Below are positions 50,877 to 60,535 of a stretch of DNA of 64,000 nt, one piece after another. A model generated the notes under the pieces. The model ran no database searches and was not told the DNA's origin. It worked only from the letters and a program-made list of their open reading frames with translations. This stretch comes from UBA2767 sp965228625 (lineage in GTDB: Bacteria; Pseudomonadota; Alphaproteobacteria; Rhizobiales; Methyloligellaceae), in assembly GCA_965228625.1 (NCBI GenBank), contig OZ245829.1, positions 4,030,001 to 4,094,000 of the forward strand, written 5' to 3'. Both the position numbers and the translations under genes were made by a program. The stretch's first letter is position 1. Each line of letters begins with the position of its first letter.

Positions 50877-52460
50877 ATGTCTCGTGTCAAAGTGATATTC
50901 GCTGCATTTTTCGCGGTGCTGATCGCCTTCTCGGCTCCGGCGCTCGCCAAGGATCTCAAGATCGGCCTGGCGTCCGAACCGACGTCGATCGACCCGCATT
51001 TTCACAATCTGTCGCCCAACAACGCTCTGGCGCGGCACATCTTCGACCGGCTTGTGCACACCGACGAGAACCAGGCGCTTGTTCCCGGTCTCGCGGTGTC
51101 CTGGAAGCCGATTAACGACACCACCTGGGAATTCAAGCTGCGCGAAGACGCGAAGTGGCATGACGGTTCACCGTTCACCGCGGACGATGTTGTCTTCACC
51201 TTCACGCGTGCCGTCAATGTGCCGAACAGCCCATCCGGCTTCGGCACCTATCTGAAGGGCAAAGAGGCCGTCAAAGTCGACGACCATACTGTGCACATCA
51301 AGACACCTGAGCCTTATCCGCTGATGCCGAACGACATGTCGACGTTCTCGATCGTGTCGAAGAAGAACGGCGAGGGCGCGAACACGGAAGACTATAATTC
51401 CGGCAAGGCCGCGATTGGAACGGGGCCGTTCAAGTTCAAGGAATATGTGCCGGGTGACCGGTTCGTATTTGTCCGCAACGACGACTACTGGGGCGACAAG
51501 CCGGTCTGGGAGGAAGTGACCCTGAAGCCGATCAAGTCTTCGCCCTCGCGCGTCGCGGCCCTGCTGGCCGGCGATGTCGACATGATCGCCCAGGTGCCGA
51601 CCACGGATATCGAGCGGCTGAAGAAAGAGCCGAAGGTCTCGCTCAGCCAGGGCGTCTCGAACCGCGTGATCTACCTGCACCTCGACCACAATCGCGACAA
51701 ATCTCCGTTCGTGAAAGCCAAGGGCGGCGGCGACATCAAGAACCCGCTCAAGGACCAGCGCGTCCGCAAGGCGATCTCCAAGTCGATCAACCGCGACGCC
51801 ATCGTTGACCGCGTGATGGAAGACGTGGCGATCAAGGCCGGACAGCTTCTGCCCGAAGGCTTCTTCGGCGTCTCGCCCAACCTGAAGCCGGTCGACTATG
51901 ATCCGGAAGCGGCGAAGAAGCTCCTCGCGGAGGCCGGGCTCAAGGATGGGTTCGAGCTCACCATTCACGGACCCAACGACCGCTACATCAACGACGCGAA
52001 GATCGCGGAGGCCGTGGCGCAGATGCTGACGCGCGTCGGCATCAAGACGGAAGTCGTCACCATGCCGCGTTCGGTGTACTTCAAGCGCGCGTCGCGTGGC
52101 GGCCCGGACAAGACTCCGGAGTTCAGCTTCATCCTCGTCGGCTGGGGCGCGGGTTCCGGTGAAGCGTCCTCGCCGCTCAAGTCGCTGATCCACACGCACG
52201 ACAAGAGCAAGGGCTTCGGCGCGTCGAACCGTGGCCGGTATTCAAACCCGGAAGTCGACAAGCTGATCGAGACCGCCCTTTCGACGGTGGATGACGCCAA
52301 GCGTCAGGATCTGCTGGCGAAGGCCACGGAAGTGGCGATCGAAGACGTCGCGATCATTCCGCTGCACTATCAGGTCAACACGTGGGGAACCCGCAAGGGC
52401 CTGAAGTACAAGGCCCGCACCGACGAAGCCACCATGGCTGTCGGTGTGGTTGAGGAGTAA
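50877..52460 (+). CDS. dppA: peptide ABC transporter substrate-binding protein
   Basis: A 527-residue family 5 (SBP_bac_5) binding protein with a signal peptide (VIFAAFFAVLIAFSAPALAK). The family core is visible: LKIGLASEPTSIDPHFHN at the mature start, then WEFKLREDAKWHDGSPFTADDVVFTF and GTGPFKFKEYVPGDRFVF. It delivers peptides, or other substrates such as opines, to the DppBCDF complex. Ribosome binding site GGGAGGAG precedes the ATG. A strong hairpin follows the stop, as often found after binding-protein genes. Substrate is inferred from family and from the M20 peptidase at the operon end. Confidence 0.9.
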   Translation: MSRVKVIFAAFFAVLIAFSAPALAKDLKIGLASEPTSIDPHFHNLSPNNALARHIFDRLVHTDENQALVPGLAVSWKPINDTTWEFKLREDAKWHDGSPFTADDVVFTFTRAVNVPNSPSGFGTYLKGKEAVKVDDHTVHIKTPEPYPLMPNDMSTFSIVSKKNGEGANTEDYNSGKAAIGTGPFKFKEYVPGDRFVFVRNDDYWGDKPVWEEVTLKPIKSSPSRVAALLAGDVDMIAQVPTTDIERLKKEPKVSLSQGVSNRVIYLHLDHNRDKSPFVKAKGGGDIKNPLKDQRVRKAISKSINRDAIVDRVMEDVAIKAGQLLPEGFFGVSPNLKPVDYDPEAAKKLLAEAGLKDGFELTIHGPNDRYINDAKIAEAVAQMLTRVGIKTEVVTMPRSVYFKRASRGGPDKTPEFSFILVGWGAGSGEASSPLKSLIHTHDKSKGFGASNRGRYSNPEVDKLIETALSTVDDAKRQDLLAKATEVAIEDVAIIPLHYQVNTWGTRKGLKYKARTDEATMAVGVVEE

Positions 52461-52475
52461 TCGCCCAGACCCAGG

Positions 52476-52503
52476 CGCGCCGGCCCTTGCAAGGGCCGGC
52501 GCG
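52476..52503 (+). terminator. hairpin attenuator after dppA
   Basis: Perfect 11-bp stem CGCGCCGGCCC / GGGCCGGCGCG, loop TTGCAA, followed by TATCATTTT. It lies 15 bp past the dppA stop, before the permease genes, and should favour excess binding protein. Confidence 0.75.
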
Positions 52504-52538
52504 TATCATTTTCGCGGCATGTCATCGAGGAGGGACGC

Positions 52539-53516
52539 ATGACGGCATACGTGATCCGCAGGCTCATGCAGAGCGTGGTGGTCGTGCTCGTCATGTCCGT
52601 CATCGTGTTTTTCGGCGTCAATGTCGTCGGCGATCCCGTCGACATGCTGATCAATCCGGAAGCCGATCAGGAAGACATCGAGGCGGCGATCCGCGCGCTC
52701 GGCCTCGATAAGCCGATCGGCGAGCAGTATCTGTTCTTCCTCAAGAACGCGATCACCGGCAATCTCGGCAAGTCTTTCATCTTCGGCGAGCCGGCGCTTC
52801 AGCTCATCATTCAGCGCATGCCGGCGACGCTCGAACTCGCCTTAACCGCGTTGCTGATGGCGATATTCCTGGGCATTCCGCTCGGGCTCTATGCCGGGCT
52901 GAGGCCGGAATCGACCGCGTCCCGTACGATCATGGCCGGGTCGATCCTCGGCTTTTCGCTGCCGACCTTCTGGGTGGGGCTGATGATGATCATGGTGTTT
53001 GCCGTGATGCTCGGATGGCTGCCTTCCACAGGGCGCGGCGAGACCGCGACGTTCCTCGGTATCACGTCGAGCCTCTTCACGCTGAACGGGCTCCAACACA
53101 TCTTCATGCCGGCGCTCAATCTGGCCTTGCTGAAAATATCGCTCGTGATCCGGTTGACGCGCGCGGGAACGCGCGAGGCGATCCATCAGGACTACATCAA
53201 GTTCGCTCGTGCCAAGGGCCTGTCGCCCCACCGCGTCATTTTCGTTCATCTGCTCAAGAACATTCTCATTCCCGTGGTCACGGTCATCGGGCTGGAATTC
53301 GGAAGCCTGGTGGCGTTCTCGGTGGTCACCGAAACCATTTTCGCCTGGCCCGGTATGGGCAAGCTGCTGATTGACTCGATCCAGCAGCTCGACCGGCCGG
53401 TGATCGTGGCGTACCTCATCATCATCGTGCTGTTGTTCGTCACCCTCAATCTGATCGTCGATATCCTTTATTCGATCCTCGATCCGCGCGTGCGCCTGGG
53501 AGAGCGAAAAGCATGA
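52539..53516 (+). CDS. dppB: peptide ABC transporter permease 1
   Basis: A 325-residue membrane permease with about six helices. The N-terminus MTAYVIRRLMQSVVVVLVMS and the coupling loop REAIHQDYIKFARAKGLSP are standard for DppB/OppB. The stop overlaps dppC by 4 bp (ATGA at 53513). It forms the transport channel together with DppC. Confidence 0.92.
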   Translation: MTAYVIRRLMQSVVVVLVMSVIVFFGVNVVGDPVDMLINPEADQEDIEAAIRALGLDKPIGEQYLFFLKNAITGNLGKSFIFGEPALQLIIQRMPATLELALTALLMAIFLGIPLGLYAGLRPESTASRTIMAGSILGFSLPTFWVGLMMIMVFAVMLGWLPSTGRGETATFLGITSSLFTLNGLQHIFMPALNLALLKISLVIRLTRAGTREAIHQDYIKFARAKGLSPHRVIFVHLLKNILIPVVTVIGLEFGSLVAFSVVTETIFAWPGMGKLLIDSIQQLDRPVIVAYLIIIVLLFVTLNLIVDILYSILDPRVRLGERKA

Positions 53517-54445
53517 CGAGCGTTGAGCAGACCGAAGTCGAGCTTGCCGACGAGCAGTACGAACGTGCACTCGTGCAGACGCCGTTCCAGCGGTTTCGCG
53601 CCGACTTCCTGGAGAGCAAGATCGCGACCGTTGCACTTATCACGCTGGTCTTGATCATTTTCGTTGCCGTCTTCGCGCCGTTGATCGCGCCCCAGAACCC
53701 GTACGATCTGGCTCAAGTCAGCGTTCTCGATTCCAGGCTGCCGCCGGGGACAAAAAGCGAGTTCGGTTACACGTTCCTGCTCGGCACCGACGGGGCGGGC
53801 CGCGATCTGTTCAGTGCCATTCTGTACGGTCTGCGGATCTCGCTGTCGGTTGGTGTCATGAGCGGTTTCATCGCCCTGGTGATCGGATCCGCCGTCGGCC
53901 TCATTGCCGCCTATGCCGGCGGACGGGTCGATGCCGTGATCATGCGCATCGTCGATATCCAGCTTTCGTTTCCGGCGATCCTGATCGCGCTGATGCTGCT
54001 GGCGGTGTTCGGCAAGGGCGTCGACAAGATCATGATCGCGCTGGTGACCGTGCAGTGGGCCTACTACGCGCGGACCGTGCGTGGCACGGCGCTGGTCGAA
54101 CGGTCAAAGGAGTATGTGGAGGCGGGCGTTTGCCTCGGCTTGAGCCGCAACCGCATTCTGTTCCGGCACATCCTTCCGAACTGTCTGGCGCCGCTGATCG
54201 TCGTCGGCACCGTGCAGACGGCGCACGCCATTGCCCTCGAGGCGACGCTGTCGTTCCTCGGCGTCGGCCTGCCGCAAACCGAACCGTCGCTCGGCCTGCT
54301 GATCTCGAACGGGTTCGAGTACATGTTGAGCGGGCGTTACTGGATCAGCTTCTTCCCCGGCATCGCGCTGCTGATAACGATCGTCTCGATCAACCTTGTC
54401 GGCGATCAGCTCCGCGACGTTCTCAATCCGCGGCTCGATCGATGA
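53513..54445 (+). CDS. dppC: peptide ABC transporter permease 2
   Basis: A 310-residue DppC-type permease. It has the long N-terminal cytoplasmic stretch with FRADFLESKIATVALI, the GTDGAGRDLFSAILYGLRIS motif of the family, and the coupling loop SKEYVEAGVCLGLSRNRI. It overlaps both dppB (4 bp) and dppD (4 bp), showing tight translational coupling. It partners DppB in the inner membrane. Confidence 0.92.
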   Translation: MTSVEQTEVELADEQYERALVQTPFQRFRADFLESKIATVALITLVLIIFVAVFAPLIAPQNPYDLAQVSVLDSRLPPGTKSEFGYTFLLGTDGAGRDLFSAILYGLRISLSVGVMSGFIALVIGSAVGLIAAYAGGRVDAVIMRIVDIQLSFPAILIALMLLAVFGKGVDKIMIALVTVQWAYYARTVRGTALVERSKEYVEAGVCLGLSRNRILFRHILPNCLAPLIVVGTVQTAHAIALEATLSFLGVGLPQTEPSLGLLISNGFEYMLSGRYWISFFPGIALLITIVSINLVGDQLRDVLNPRLDR

Positions 54446-55431
54446 GCAAATCAAACGCGCCGACCCTCGCCGTGCACGATCTGCGCACGCACTTCCACAC
54501 CAAGCTGGGCGTGGTGAAAGCGGTCGATGATGTCAGCTTCGAGGTCAGGAGCGGTGAGGTCATGGGCCTGGTCGGCGAGTCCGGATCGGGGAAATCGGTG
54601 ACCGGTTTCTCCATCGTCGGCCTCATTGACCCGCCGGGCCGGATCGCTTCGGGATCGATCAAGTTCAAGGGCGAGGAACTGGTCGGCGCGGGCGAGGACC
54701 GGTTGCAGAAACTCCGCGGCAACCGCATCGCCATGATCTTCCAGGACCCGATGATGACCCTCAACCCGGTCCTGCGCATCGATACCCAGATGACCGAAGC
54801 GATCAGGGCGCACCGCGACGTGGACTCCCAGACCGCATGGCAAGAGGCGCGCGACGCGCTCGGGCAGGTCGGCATTCCCTCGCCTGAGGAGAGGCTCAAG
54901 ACCTACCCGCATCAGCTCTCCGGCGGCATGCGCCAGCGCGTCGCCATCGCCATCGCTTTTCTGAACAAGCCGGACCTCATCATCGCCGACGAGCCGACGA
55001 CCGCCCTCGACGTGACCATTCAGGCCCAGATCATCTACGAGGCGCAGAACCTGTGCCGCAGGACCGGCACGGCGCTGATCTGGATTACCCACGATCTGGC
55101 CGTGGTCGCGGGTCTCGCCGACCATATCTGCGTCATGTATGCGGGCCGCATCGTGGAAGAAGGCAAGGCCGACGACGTGATCGACCACCCGCTCCATCCC
55201 TATACGATCGGTCTTATCGGCTCGGTGCCGAGCCACAACAAGCGCGGTCAGCGCCTGAACCAGATACCGGGCATGACGCCGTCATTGCTCAACCTGCCGC
55301 CGGGCTGCGCGTTTCGAAACCGCTGCAATTTCGACGATCGGCAATGCCTGGACGAACCGGGACCGACGCATCCGGTGCGCGGACGCTCGGTCAGGTGCTT
55401 TCATCCGCAGACCGCCGAGGCGACGTCGTGA
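54442..55431 (+). CDS. dppD: peptide ABC transporter ATP-binding protein 1
   Basis: A 329-residue ATPase. Walker A is GESGSGKSV, the signature LSGGMRQRVAIA, Walker B LIIADEPTTALDV; the C-terminal oligopeptide-transporter extension has the cysteine spacing CAFRNRCNFDDRQC used for a [4Fe-4S]-type site in DppD. ATG at 54442 overlaps the dppC stop. It works as heterodimer with DppF. Confidence 0.93.
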   Translation: MSKSNAPTLAVHDLRTHFHTKLGVVKAVDDVSFEVRSGEVMGLVGESGSGKSVTGFSIVGLIDPPGRIASGSIKFKGEELVGAGEDRLQKLRGNRIAMIFQDPMMTLNPVLRIDTQMTEAIRAHRDVDSQTAWQEARDALGQVGIPSPEERLKTYPHQLSGGMRQRVAIAIAFLNKPDLIIADEPTTALDVTIQAQIIYEAQNLCRRTGTALIWITHDLAVVAGLADHICVMYAGRIVEEGKADDVIDHPLHPYTIGLIGSVPSHNKRGQRLNQIPGMTPSLLNLPPGCAFRNRCNFDDRQCLDEPGPTHPVRGRSVRCFHPQTAEATS

Positions 55432-56429
55432 CGGCAATGATCGAAACGAAAGAGCTGACGAAGCGGTTCGTCAAGCGCCCGGACCTGGCCGGGCGTATCG
55501 CCGGCAAGCTCGGCGCGCCGGTCCATGAGCAGGTCGTTCATGCGGTCGACGGCGTCGACCTTCAGGTCGCAAAGGGCGAGGTGGTCGGTCTGGTCGGGGA
55601 GTCGGGCTGCGGGAAGTCCACCATCGGACGGATGATCGCCGGTATTCTGGAGCCGACGTCCGGGCAGATATCTTTCAATGGCCGTAACGTCGATGAATTG
55701 GAAGGGGCGGAGGCGCAGCGCGCGAAGCTCGCGGTGCAGATGATCTTTCAGGATCCGTTTGCGTCGCTCAATCCGCGCCAGCGCGTCGCCGGAATCATCG
55801 GCGAGGCGCCGTCGGTGCACGGCATCGTGCCGCGCAACGAACTCGACGGATATGTCGATGAAATGCTGAACCGGGTCGGGCTCGATCCGGAGTTCAAACG
55901 CCGTTACCCGCATCAGTTTTCCGGCGGACAGCGCCAGCGCATCGGCATCGCCCGGGCGCTCGCCGTGCGGCCCGAGTTTCTCGTGTGCGACGAAGCGATT
56001 GCCGCCCTCGACGTGTCGATCCAGGCACAGGTGCTGAACCTGTTCATGGACCTGCGCGAGGAGTTCGATCTCACCTACCTTTTCATCAGCCACGACCTCG
56101 GCGTGGTCGAGCACATCTCCGACCGGGTGATGATCATGTATCTCGGCCGGATCGTCGAATCCGCGCCCGCGGAGGAGCTGTTTGCGAAGCCGAACCACCC
56201 TTACTCCCAGGCGCTTCTCGCCGAGGTGCCGCGGCTCGACCAGCGCAAACGCGATTTCCATCCCATCAAGGGCGAAATCCCTTCCGCGATCAACCCCCCC
56301 AGCGGCTGCCATTTCCACCCGCGCTGTCCGCACGCTTTCGAGCGCTGCCGGACCGAAGCGCCCGCCCTGAAGGAGATCGCACCGGGGCGTCTCTCCGCAT
56401 GCCATTTGAACGACAACAACACGGCCTGA
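55428..56429 (+). CDS. dppF: peptide ABC transporter ATP-binding protein 2
   Basis: A 333-residue ATPase with Walker A GESGCGKST, signature FSGGQRQRIGIA, Walker B FLVCDEAIAALDV, and the C-terminal extension with CHFHPRCPHAFERC. Walker B has DEA where DEP is usual, a minor oddity. I use the GTG at 55428, whose GTGA overlaps the dppD stop; ATG three codons on (55437) is the alternative. An insert after the first strand (KLGAPVHEQVVHAVD) matches other DppF proteins. Confidence 0.92.
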   Translation: MTAMIETKELTKRFVKRPDLAGRIAGKLGAPVHEQVVHAVDGVDLQVAKGEVVGLVGESGCGKSTIGRMIAGILEPTSGQISFNGRNVDELEGAEAQRAKLAVQMIFQDPFASLNPRQRVAGIIGEAPSVHGIVPRNELDGYVDEMLNRVGLDPEFKRRYPHQFSGGQRQRIGIARALAVRPEFLVCDEAIAALDVSIQAQVLNLFMDLREEFDLTYLFISHDLGVVEHISDRVMIMYLGRIVESAPAEELFAKPNHPYSQALLAEVPRLDQRKRDFHPIKGEIPSAINPPSGCHFHPRCPHAFERCRTEAPALKEIAPGRLSACHLNDNNTA

Positions 56430-56467
56430 CGCGCGTTCGGGCCCGCTACAAGAAGGAGTTTGTAACC

Positions 56468-57586
56468 ATGGAAACGCCGTCGTCCGAAGAGATTCTTTCC
56501 GGGATTCAGGAATGGGTCAAAGTCGAGAGCCCGACCAGCGACGCCGGCCGTGTCGAGCAGATGATGGATATCGTGTCCGAAGCCTTCACGGACCTCGATT
56601 GCAAGATCGAGCGCATTCCGGGCGAGGAGGGCCGCGCGAGCCATGTTTCGGTGTCTTCGCCCTGGGGTGGGGACGGCAAGGGCATACTGATGCTCTCGCA
56701 TCTCGATACGGTTCATCCCGTCGGCACGCTTGAAGAGCTGCCGATCCGCGTTGAGGGCGACAAGGCCTATGGCCCCGGGATCTACGACATGAAAGGCGGC
56801 GCCTATCTCGGCCTCACGGCCTACCGTACCCTGGTGCAGAGTGGATGGGAGTCCGACCTTCCCATACGTTTCCTGTTCGTGTCCGACGAGGAAACCGGCA
56901 GCACAACGTCGCGCAAACACATCGAGGCCGCCGGTGAGCACGCCAAATATGTGCTGGTCACCGAGCCCGCGCGTGACGGCGGCAAGATCGTCACCGGACG
57001 GCAGGGCTCGGCCCGGTTCATCATGCGCGCGCATGGGCGCCCGGCGCATTCCGGCAGCCGCCACAAGGAGGGACGCAGCGCCATCCTCGAAATGGCAAAG
57101 CAGATCGAGCGCATCGAGGGCCGGACGGACTACGACCGCAATTTCACCGTCAATGTCGGCATGATCCAGGGTGGTACGGCGGCCAATACAATCCCGGAAA
57201 ACTGTACAGCTTCGCTGGATTTCCGTTTCCGCGACCTGGACGTGGCCGAGGAGATGATCTCCTGGGTCCAGAACCTGGACTCGTTCAGCCCGGACGTGTC
57301 GTTCACAGTCGATGGTGGCATGACCCGCCCGCCCTTCGAGGAAACACAGGCGATCCGCGATCTGTTCGCCCACGCCAAGGAGCTGGCGGCGGAAATCGGG
57401 TTCGAGCTTGTCGGAACGTTTACCGGCGGCGGCAGTGACGGCAATTTTCTTGCCGCGAATCTCCCCGTTCTCGATGGTCTCGGCGTGGACGGCGAAGGGG
57501 CGCACACCTTGCACGAGCATCTGCTGATCTCGTCGCTCGTCCCGCGCATGCGGCTGATGCGCCGGCTGATGGAGACGCTGCACTAG
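56468..57586 (+). CDS. M20 family carboxypeptidase (CPG2-like)
   Basis: A 372-residue zinc peptidase of the M20A group, resembling carboxypeptidase G2. Metal-site words are LMLSHLDTVHPVG, the GIYDMKGG aspartate, VSDEETGS with the catalytic glutamate pair, and HEHLLIS near the end. No signal peptide, so it is cytoplasmic and would process what the Dpp importer brings in; glutamyl-type conjugates are the group's usual substrates. AAGGAG lies before the ATG. It ends the operon. Confidence 0.87.
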   Translation: METPSSEEILSGIQEWVKVESPTSDAGRVEQMMDIVSEAFTDLDCKIERIPGEEGRASHVSVSSPWGGDGKGILMLSHLDTVHPVGTLEELPIRVEGDKAYGPGIYDMKGGAYLGLTAYRTLVQSGWESDLPIRFLFVSDEETGSTTSRKHIEAAGEHAKYVLVTEPARDGGKIVTGRQGSARFIMRAHGRPAHSGSRHKEGRSAILEMAKQIERIEGRTDYDRNFTVNVGMIQGGTAANTIPENCTASLDFRFRDLDVAEEMISWVQNLDSFSPDVSFTVDGGMTRPPFEETQAIRDLFAHAKELAAEIGFELVGTFTGGGSDGNFLAANLPVLDGLGVDGEGAHTLHEHLLISSLVPRMRLMRRLMETLH

Positions 57587-57672
57587 GAGCCCCCTGGCAC
57601 AAACAGCCGGGCCGGGTCCGGACAAACGCGATTTGACCGGCCGGTTGCGGGCGCGTCTAATCGCGATTCACG

Positions 57673-58905
57673 ATGCCCGGCGATATGTCAGACTGGCCGA
57701 AGACGATCGTCCATGCCGACATGGACGCGTTCTACGCGGCCATCGAGCAGCTCGATGATCCGTCATTGCGCGGTAAGCCGGTCCTTGTCGGCCCGCCAAG
57801 CGACCGCGGTGTCGTGCTTACCGCAAGCTACGAAGCGCGGCCCTATAACGTGGGAAGTGCGCTCGCCATGGCTAAGGCGCGGCGACGCTGCCCCGATGCG
57901 GTGATCGTGCGCCCGCGCTTCGAGCGATACACCGAAGTTTCGAAGACGATCATGGGCGTATTCGCCGACTTTTCGCCCCAGGTGGAGGCGATCAGCCTCG
58001 ATGAAGCGTTTCTCGATCTGACCGGCACGGACCACCTGTTCGGGGACCCGCGTGCGATGGGTCTGATGCTGAAGGAAGCGGTACGCGAGGCGACGGGAGG
58101 GCTGACCGTTTCGGTCGGCGTTTCGGGCACCAAATACGTCGCCAAGGTCGCAAGCGATTTCCGGAAACCGGACGGCTTGACCATTGTCCCGCCCGACGAC
58201 GCGCAGGCCTGGCTCGCACCGCTCCCCGTATCGCGTCTTTGGGGGGTGGGGCCGAAGACGGAAAAACGCCTGCACGCCATCGGCCTTGAGACCATCGGGC
58301 AGGTGGCGGCAGCCGATCCCGCCTGGCTGGCACAGAAGCTCGGACGCGTCGGCAACCACTTCTTCGCTCTGGCGCGGGCGCAGGATCCGCGCCGGGTCGA
58401 AGGCCGCCGCAAATCCAAAAGCATCGGCTCCGAGCGGACCTTGAGCGAGGACATATCCGACCGCAACGAGATCGCGCGCTACCTGCGCCGGTCGGCGGAG
58501 GAAATCGGGCGGCGGCTGCGGCGCAAGCGCTATCTGGCCTACGGCGTGCGCGTGAAACTCAAGACGTCCGGATTCCAGATCCTCACGCGGCAGCACCGCC
58601 GCCGGCAGCCGACCGACGTTGCTGATGCGCTGTTCAACGATGCGACACTGATCCTGAAGAACTTTGATCATCCCGGGCCGTTCCGGCTGGTGGGACTCGC
58701 CGCCTACGATCTGGTGCGCCAGGAAGAGAAGGACCAGGCGGACCTGTTCTCCGCGCCGAAACGTCCCCGCCGGCTCGAAACGGCCATCGACGATCTGAAG
58801 GAGCGTTTCGGGCCGAACGTGCTGCGCCGCGCGACGGACCTGCGCAAGGCGCGGCAAACGCCCAACCTCGATTTCCTGCACGATGATGACGGAGACGAGG
58901 ATTAG
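57673..58905 (+). CDS. dinB: DNA polymerase IV
   Basis: A 410-residue Y-family translesion polymerase. The palm motifs are complete: IVHADMDAFYAAIEQ with the first metal aspartate, PVLVGPPSDRGVVLTASYEAR, and SLDEAFLDLT with the second acidic pair. The helix-hairpin-helix (RLWGVGPKTEKRLHAIG) and the little-finger domain follow. The C-terminus lacks the QLPLF-type clamp motif in its strict form; QADLFSAPKRP, 40 residues from the end, may substitute. No LexA box was recognised upstream. Confidence 0.95.
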   Translation: MPGDMSDWPKTIVHADMDAFYAAIEQLDDPSLRGKPVLVGPPSDRGVVLTASYEARPYNVGSALAMAKARRRCPDAVIVRPRFERYTEVSKTIMGVFADFSPQVEAISLDEAFLDLTGTDHLFGDPRAMGLMLKEAVREATGGLTVSVGVSGTKYVAKVASDFRKPDGLTIVPPDDAQAWLAPLPVSRLWGVGPKTEKRLHAIGLETIGQVAAADPAWLAQKLGRVGNHFFALARAQDPRRVEGRRKSKSIGSERTLSEDISDRNEIARYLRRSAEEIGRRLRRKRYLAYGVRVKLKTSGFQILTRQHRRRQPTDVADALFNDATLILKNFDHPGPFRLVGLAAYDLVRQEEKDQADLFSAPKRPRRLETAIDDLKERFGPNVLRRATDLRKARQTPNLDFLHDDDGDED

Positions 58906-58911
58906 CGAAAA

Positions 58912-60393
58912 CTATTCGGACTTCGACCTGATCCTCTTGAGCGCGCGGTTCAGCCAATCATTCGGCTTTTTCAGTTCTGCCGCCTTCTCGTAGTCGGCTT
59001 TCGCGGCGGCAATGTCGCCTTGCTTTTCATGAAGCCAGCCGCGATTCACATATCCAAAGTAGTTGTCGGGGCGAAGTCGAACCGACTCGTTGAAGGCTGC
59101 GAGCGCATCATCGTGCCGCCCCATTTTGGTCAGCACCATGCCGCGCCTAAAGCTCGCCTTTCCGATGTCCTTGTCGCGGTCCTCGGCCGCGCGCTGCACG
59201 AGCGGTTCGAACTTCGACAGATCCATCGATTTCAGAAAGCGATTGGCCTGCGTGTAAAGGTCGTGTGTTTGCTTGATGTCCTTGTAATCATCATGCGCGA
59301 CCTCGATGGCCTTGTCATAAGACGCCAGCGCTTCCTTTGGGCGTTTGAGGTTTTCCAACACGCTGCCGCGCCGCAAATAGTAGTCCGGATAGCCGGGCCA
59401 TCGAGCGATTGCCTCGTCATAGTCGCTCAGCGCCTTCTCGTCATGATGGAGTTGTCTGTAGACGTAGGCGCGCGACGAGTAGCGGAGCGCCGATGCGTCG
59501 GGATCAATCTCTATAGCCGCGCTATAGTCCTTCAGCGCATCGTCCCACCGGCGAAGGCGGGTTAGCGCATGTCCGCGCCACATGTGGACCCGGCCGGCGG
59601 CCCCGGTTTCAGCGCCATAGGATGCAAGCGCGGCGTCATAGTGCGTTACGGCGTTCCCGTAGTCTTTCTTTCTGGCCGCCTCCTTGCCCGCCTGGAACGC
59701 TTTCCACCCCGCCGGGTTGGCCTGCATGTCTTCTTCAAGATTACCGAGTTGACCGTGTATCAGGGCCTCGACCACCAGAGTTGCTGTTCTCTGCAGACCC
59801 GAATACGGCAGCATGATGTAAAGGAGGGCCATGGCTGCGCAAAGCCCGACAATGAAATTGCGCGCCAAGGCGCCCCATGTCCGTCCGGACTGTTTCGTCA
59901 CATGAGGAACTCGTACAGGGCCTGACTGCGATGCCGTGGGTGCGAGCGGGTCGGGTCCGTATCGGTTCGCTCCGGCCGTCCCTTTGAGAAAGCCGTTGTC
60001 GATGAACACCCACAGATTGAAAAGCAATGCCGGAAACATCACGGCCCAGTCCGTTTTCGTCGGGCTCAGCGGGTTTTCGAGAACGCCGAGGTAAGGTGAG
60101 AAGAGCTGAAGCACGCCAAGGCCGCCCCAGACATATCCAATCCATTTTGGGTGATTTCGGTCATTGAGGCGCTTGAGTGTGATCGTGAGCGCTGGGAGGA
60201 AGAGCAGGACAGCGGCAAGCGTCTGCCACGGCGACGGCCTGAATTGCTGAAGATCGTTCGGGTCGAAGGACTGAAGGCCAAAGGCCAGGACAATTCCCGT
60301 TCCGGCCAGAAACAGCGCGATGAACCAGATCCACCAGGTCTTGCGCGAAATCCGGCCGCCGAACCAGGCGCGGATATGTTCAATGGCAGACAT
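58912..60393 (-). CDS. DUF805 membrane domain fused to TPR repeats
   Basis: A 493-residue protein. Residues 1-130 form a DUF805 membrane domain with four helices (FGGRISRKTWWIWFIALFL, TITLKRLNDRNHPKW). One further helix near residue 180 (GLCAAMALLYIMLPY) precedes about seven TPRs to the end (WDDALKDYSAAIEIDPDAS, DEKALSDYDEAIARWPGYP, HDDALAAFNESVRLRPDNY). It would be an inner-membrane scaffold. It converges with dinB (6 bp between stops). The partner is unknown. Confidence 0.8.
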   Translation of the reverse strand: MSAIEHIRAWFGGRISRKTWWIWFIALFLAGTGIVLAFGLQSFDPNDLQQFRPSPWQTLAAVLLFLPALTITLKRLNDRNHPKWIGYVWGGLGVLQLFSPYLGVLENPLSPTKTDWAVMFPALLFNLWVFIDNGFLKGTAGANRYGPDPLAPTASQSGPVRVPHVTKQSGRTWGALARNFIVGLCAAMALLYIMLPYSGLQRTATLVVEALIHGQLGNLEEDMQANPAGWKAFQAGKEAARKKDYGNAVTHYDAALASYGAETGAAGRVHMWRGHALTRLRRWDDALKDYSAAIEIDPDASALRYSSRAYVYRQLHHDEKALSDYDEAIARWPGYPDYYLRRGSVLENLKRPKEALASYDKAIEVAHDDYKDIKQTHDLYTQANRFLKSMDLSKFEPLVQRAAEDRDKDIGKASFRRGMVLTKMGRHDDALAAFNESVRLRPDNYFGYVNRGWLHEKQGDIAAAKADYEKAAELKKPNDWLNRALKRIRSKSE

Positions 60394-60535
60394 GACTTCA
60401 GGTTGAAGCCTAATTTAGAAATTCGAAGCGAATTAGGAATCTAGTTCAGACTTCAACATACATTTCCGAATAATCGGTTTTTTTAATTGGGAAATATTTC
60501 GTTATTTCGGCATTTCAGTAAGCTCATCAGAAGAA

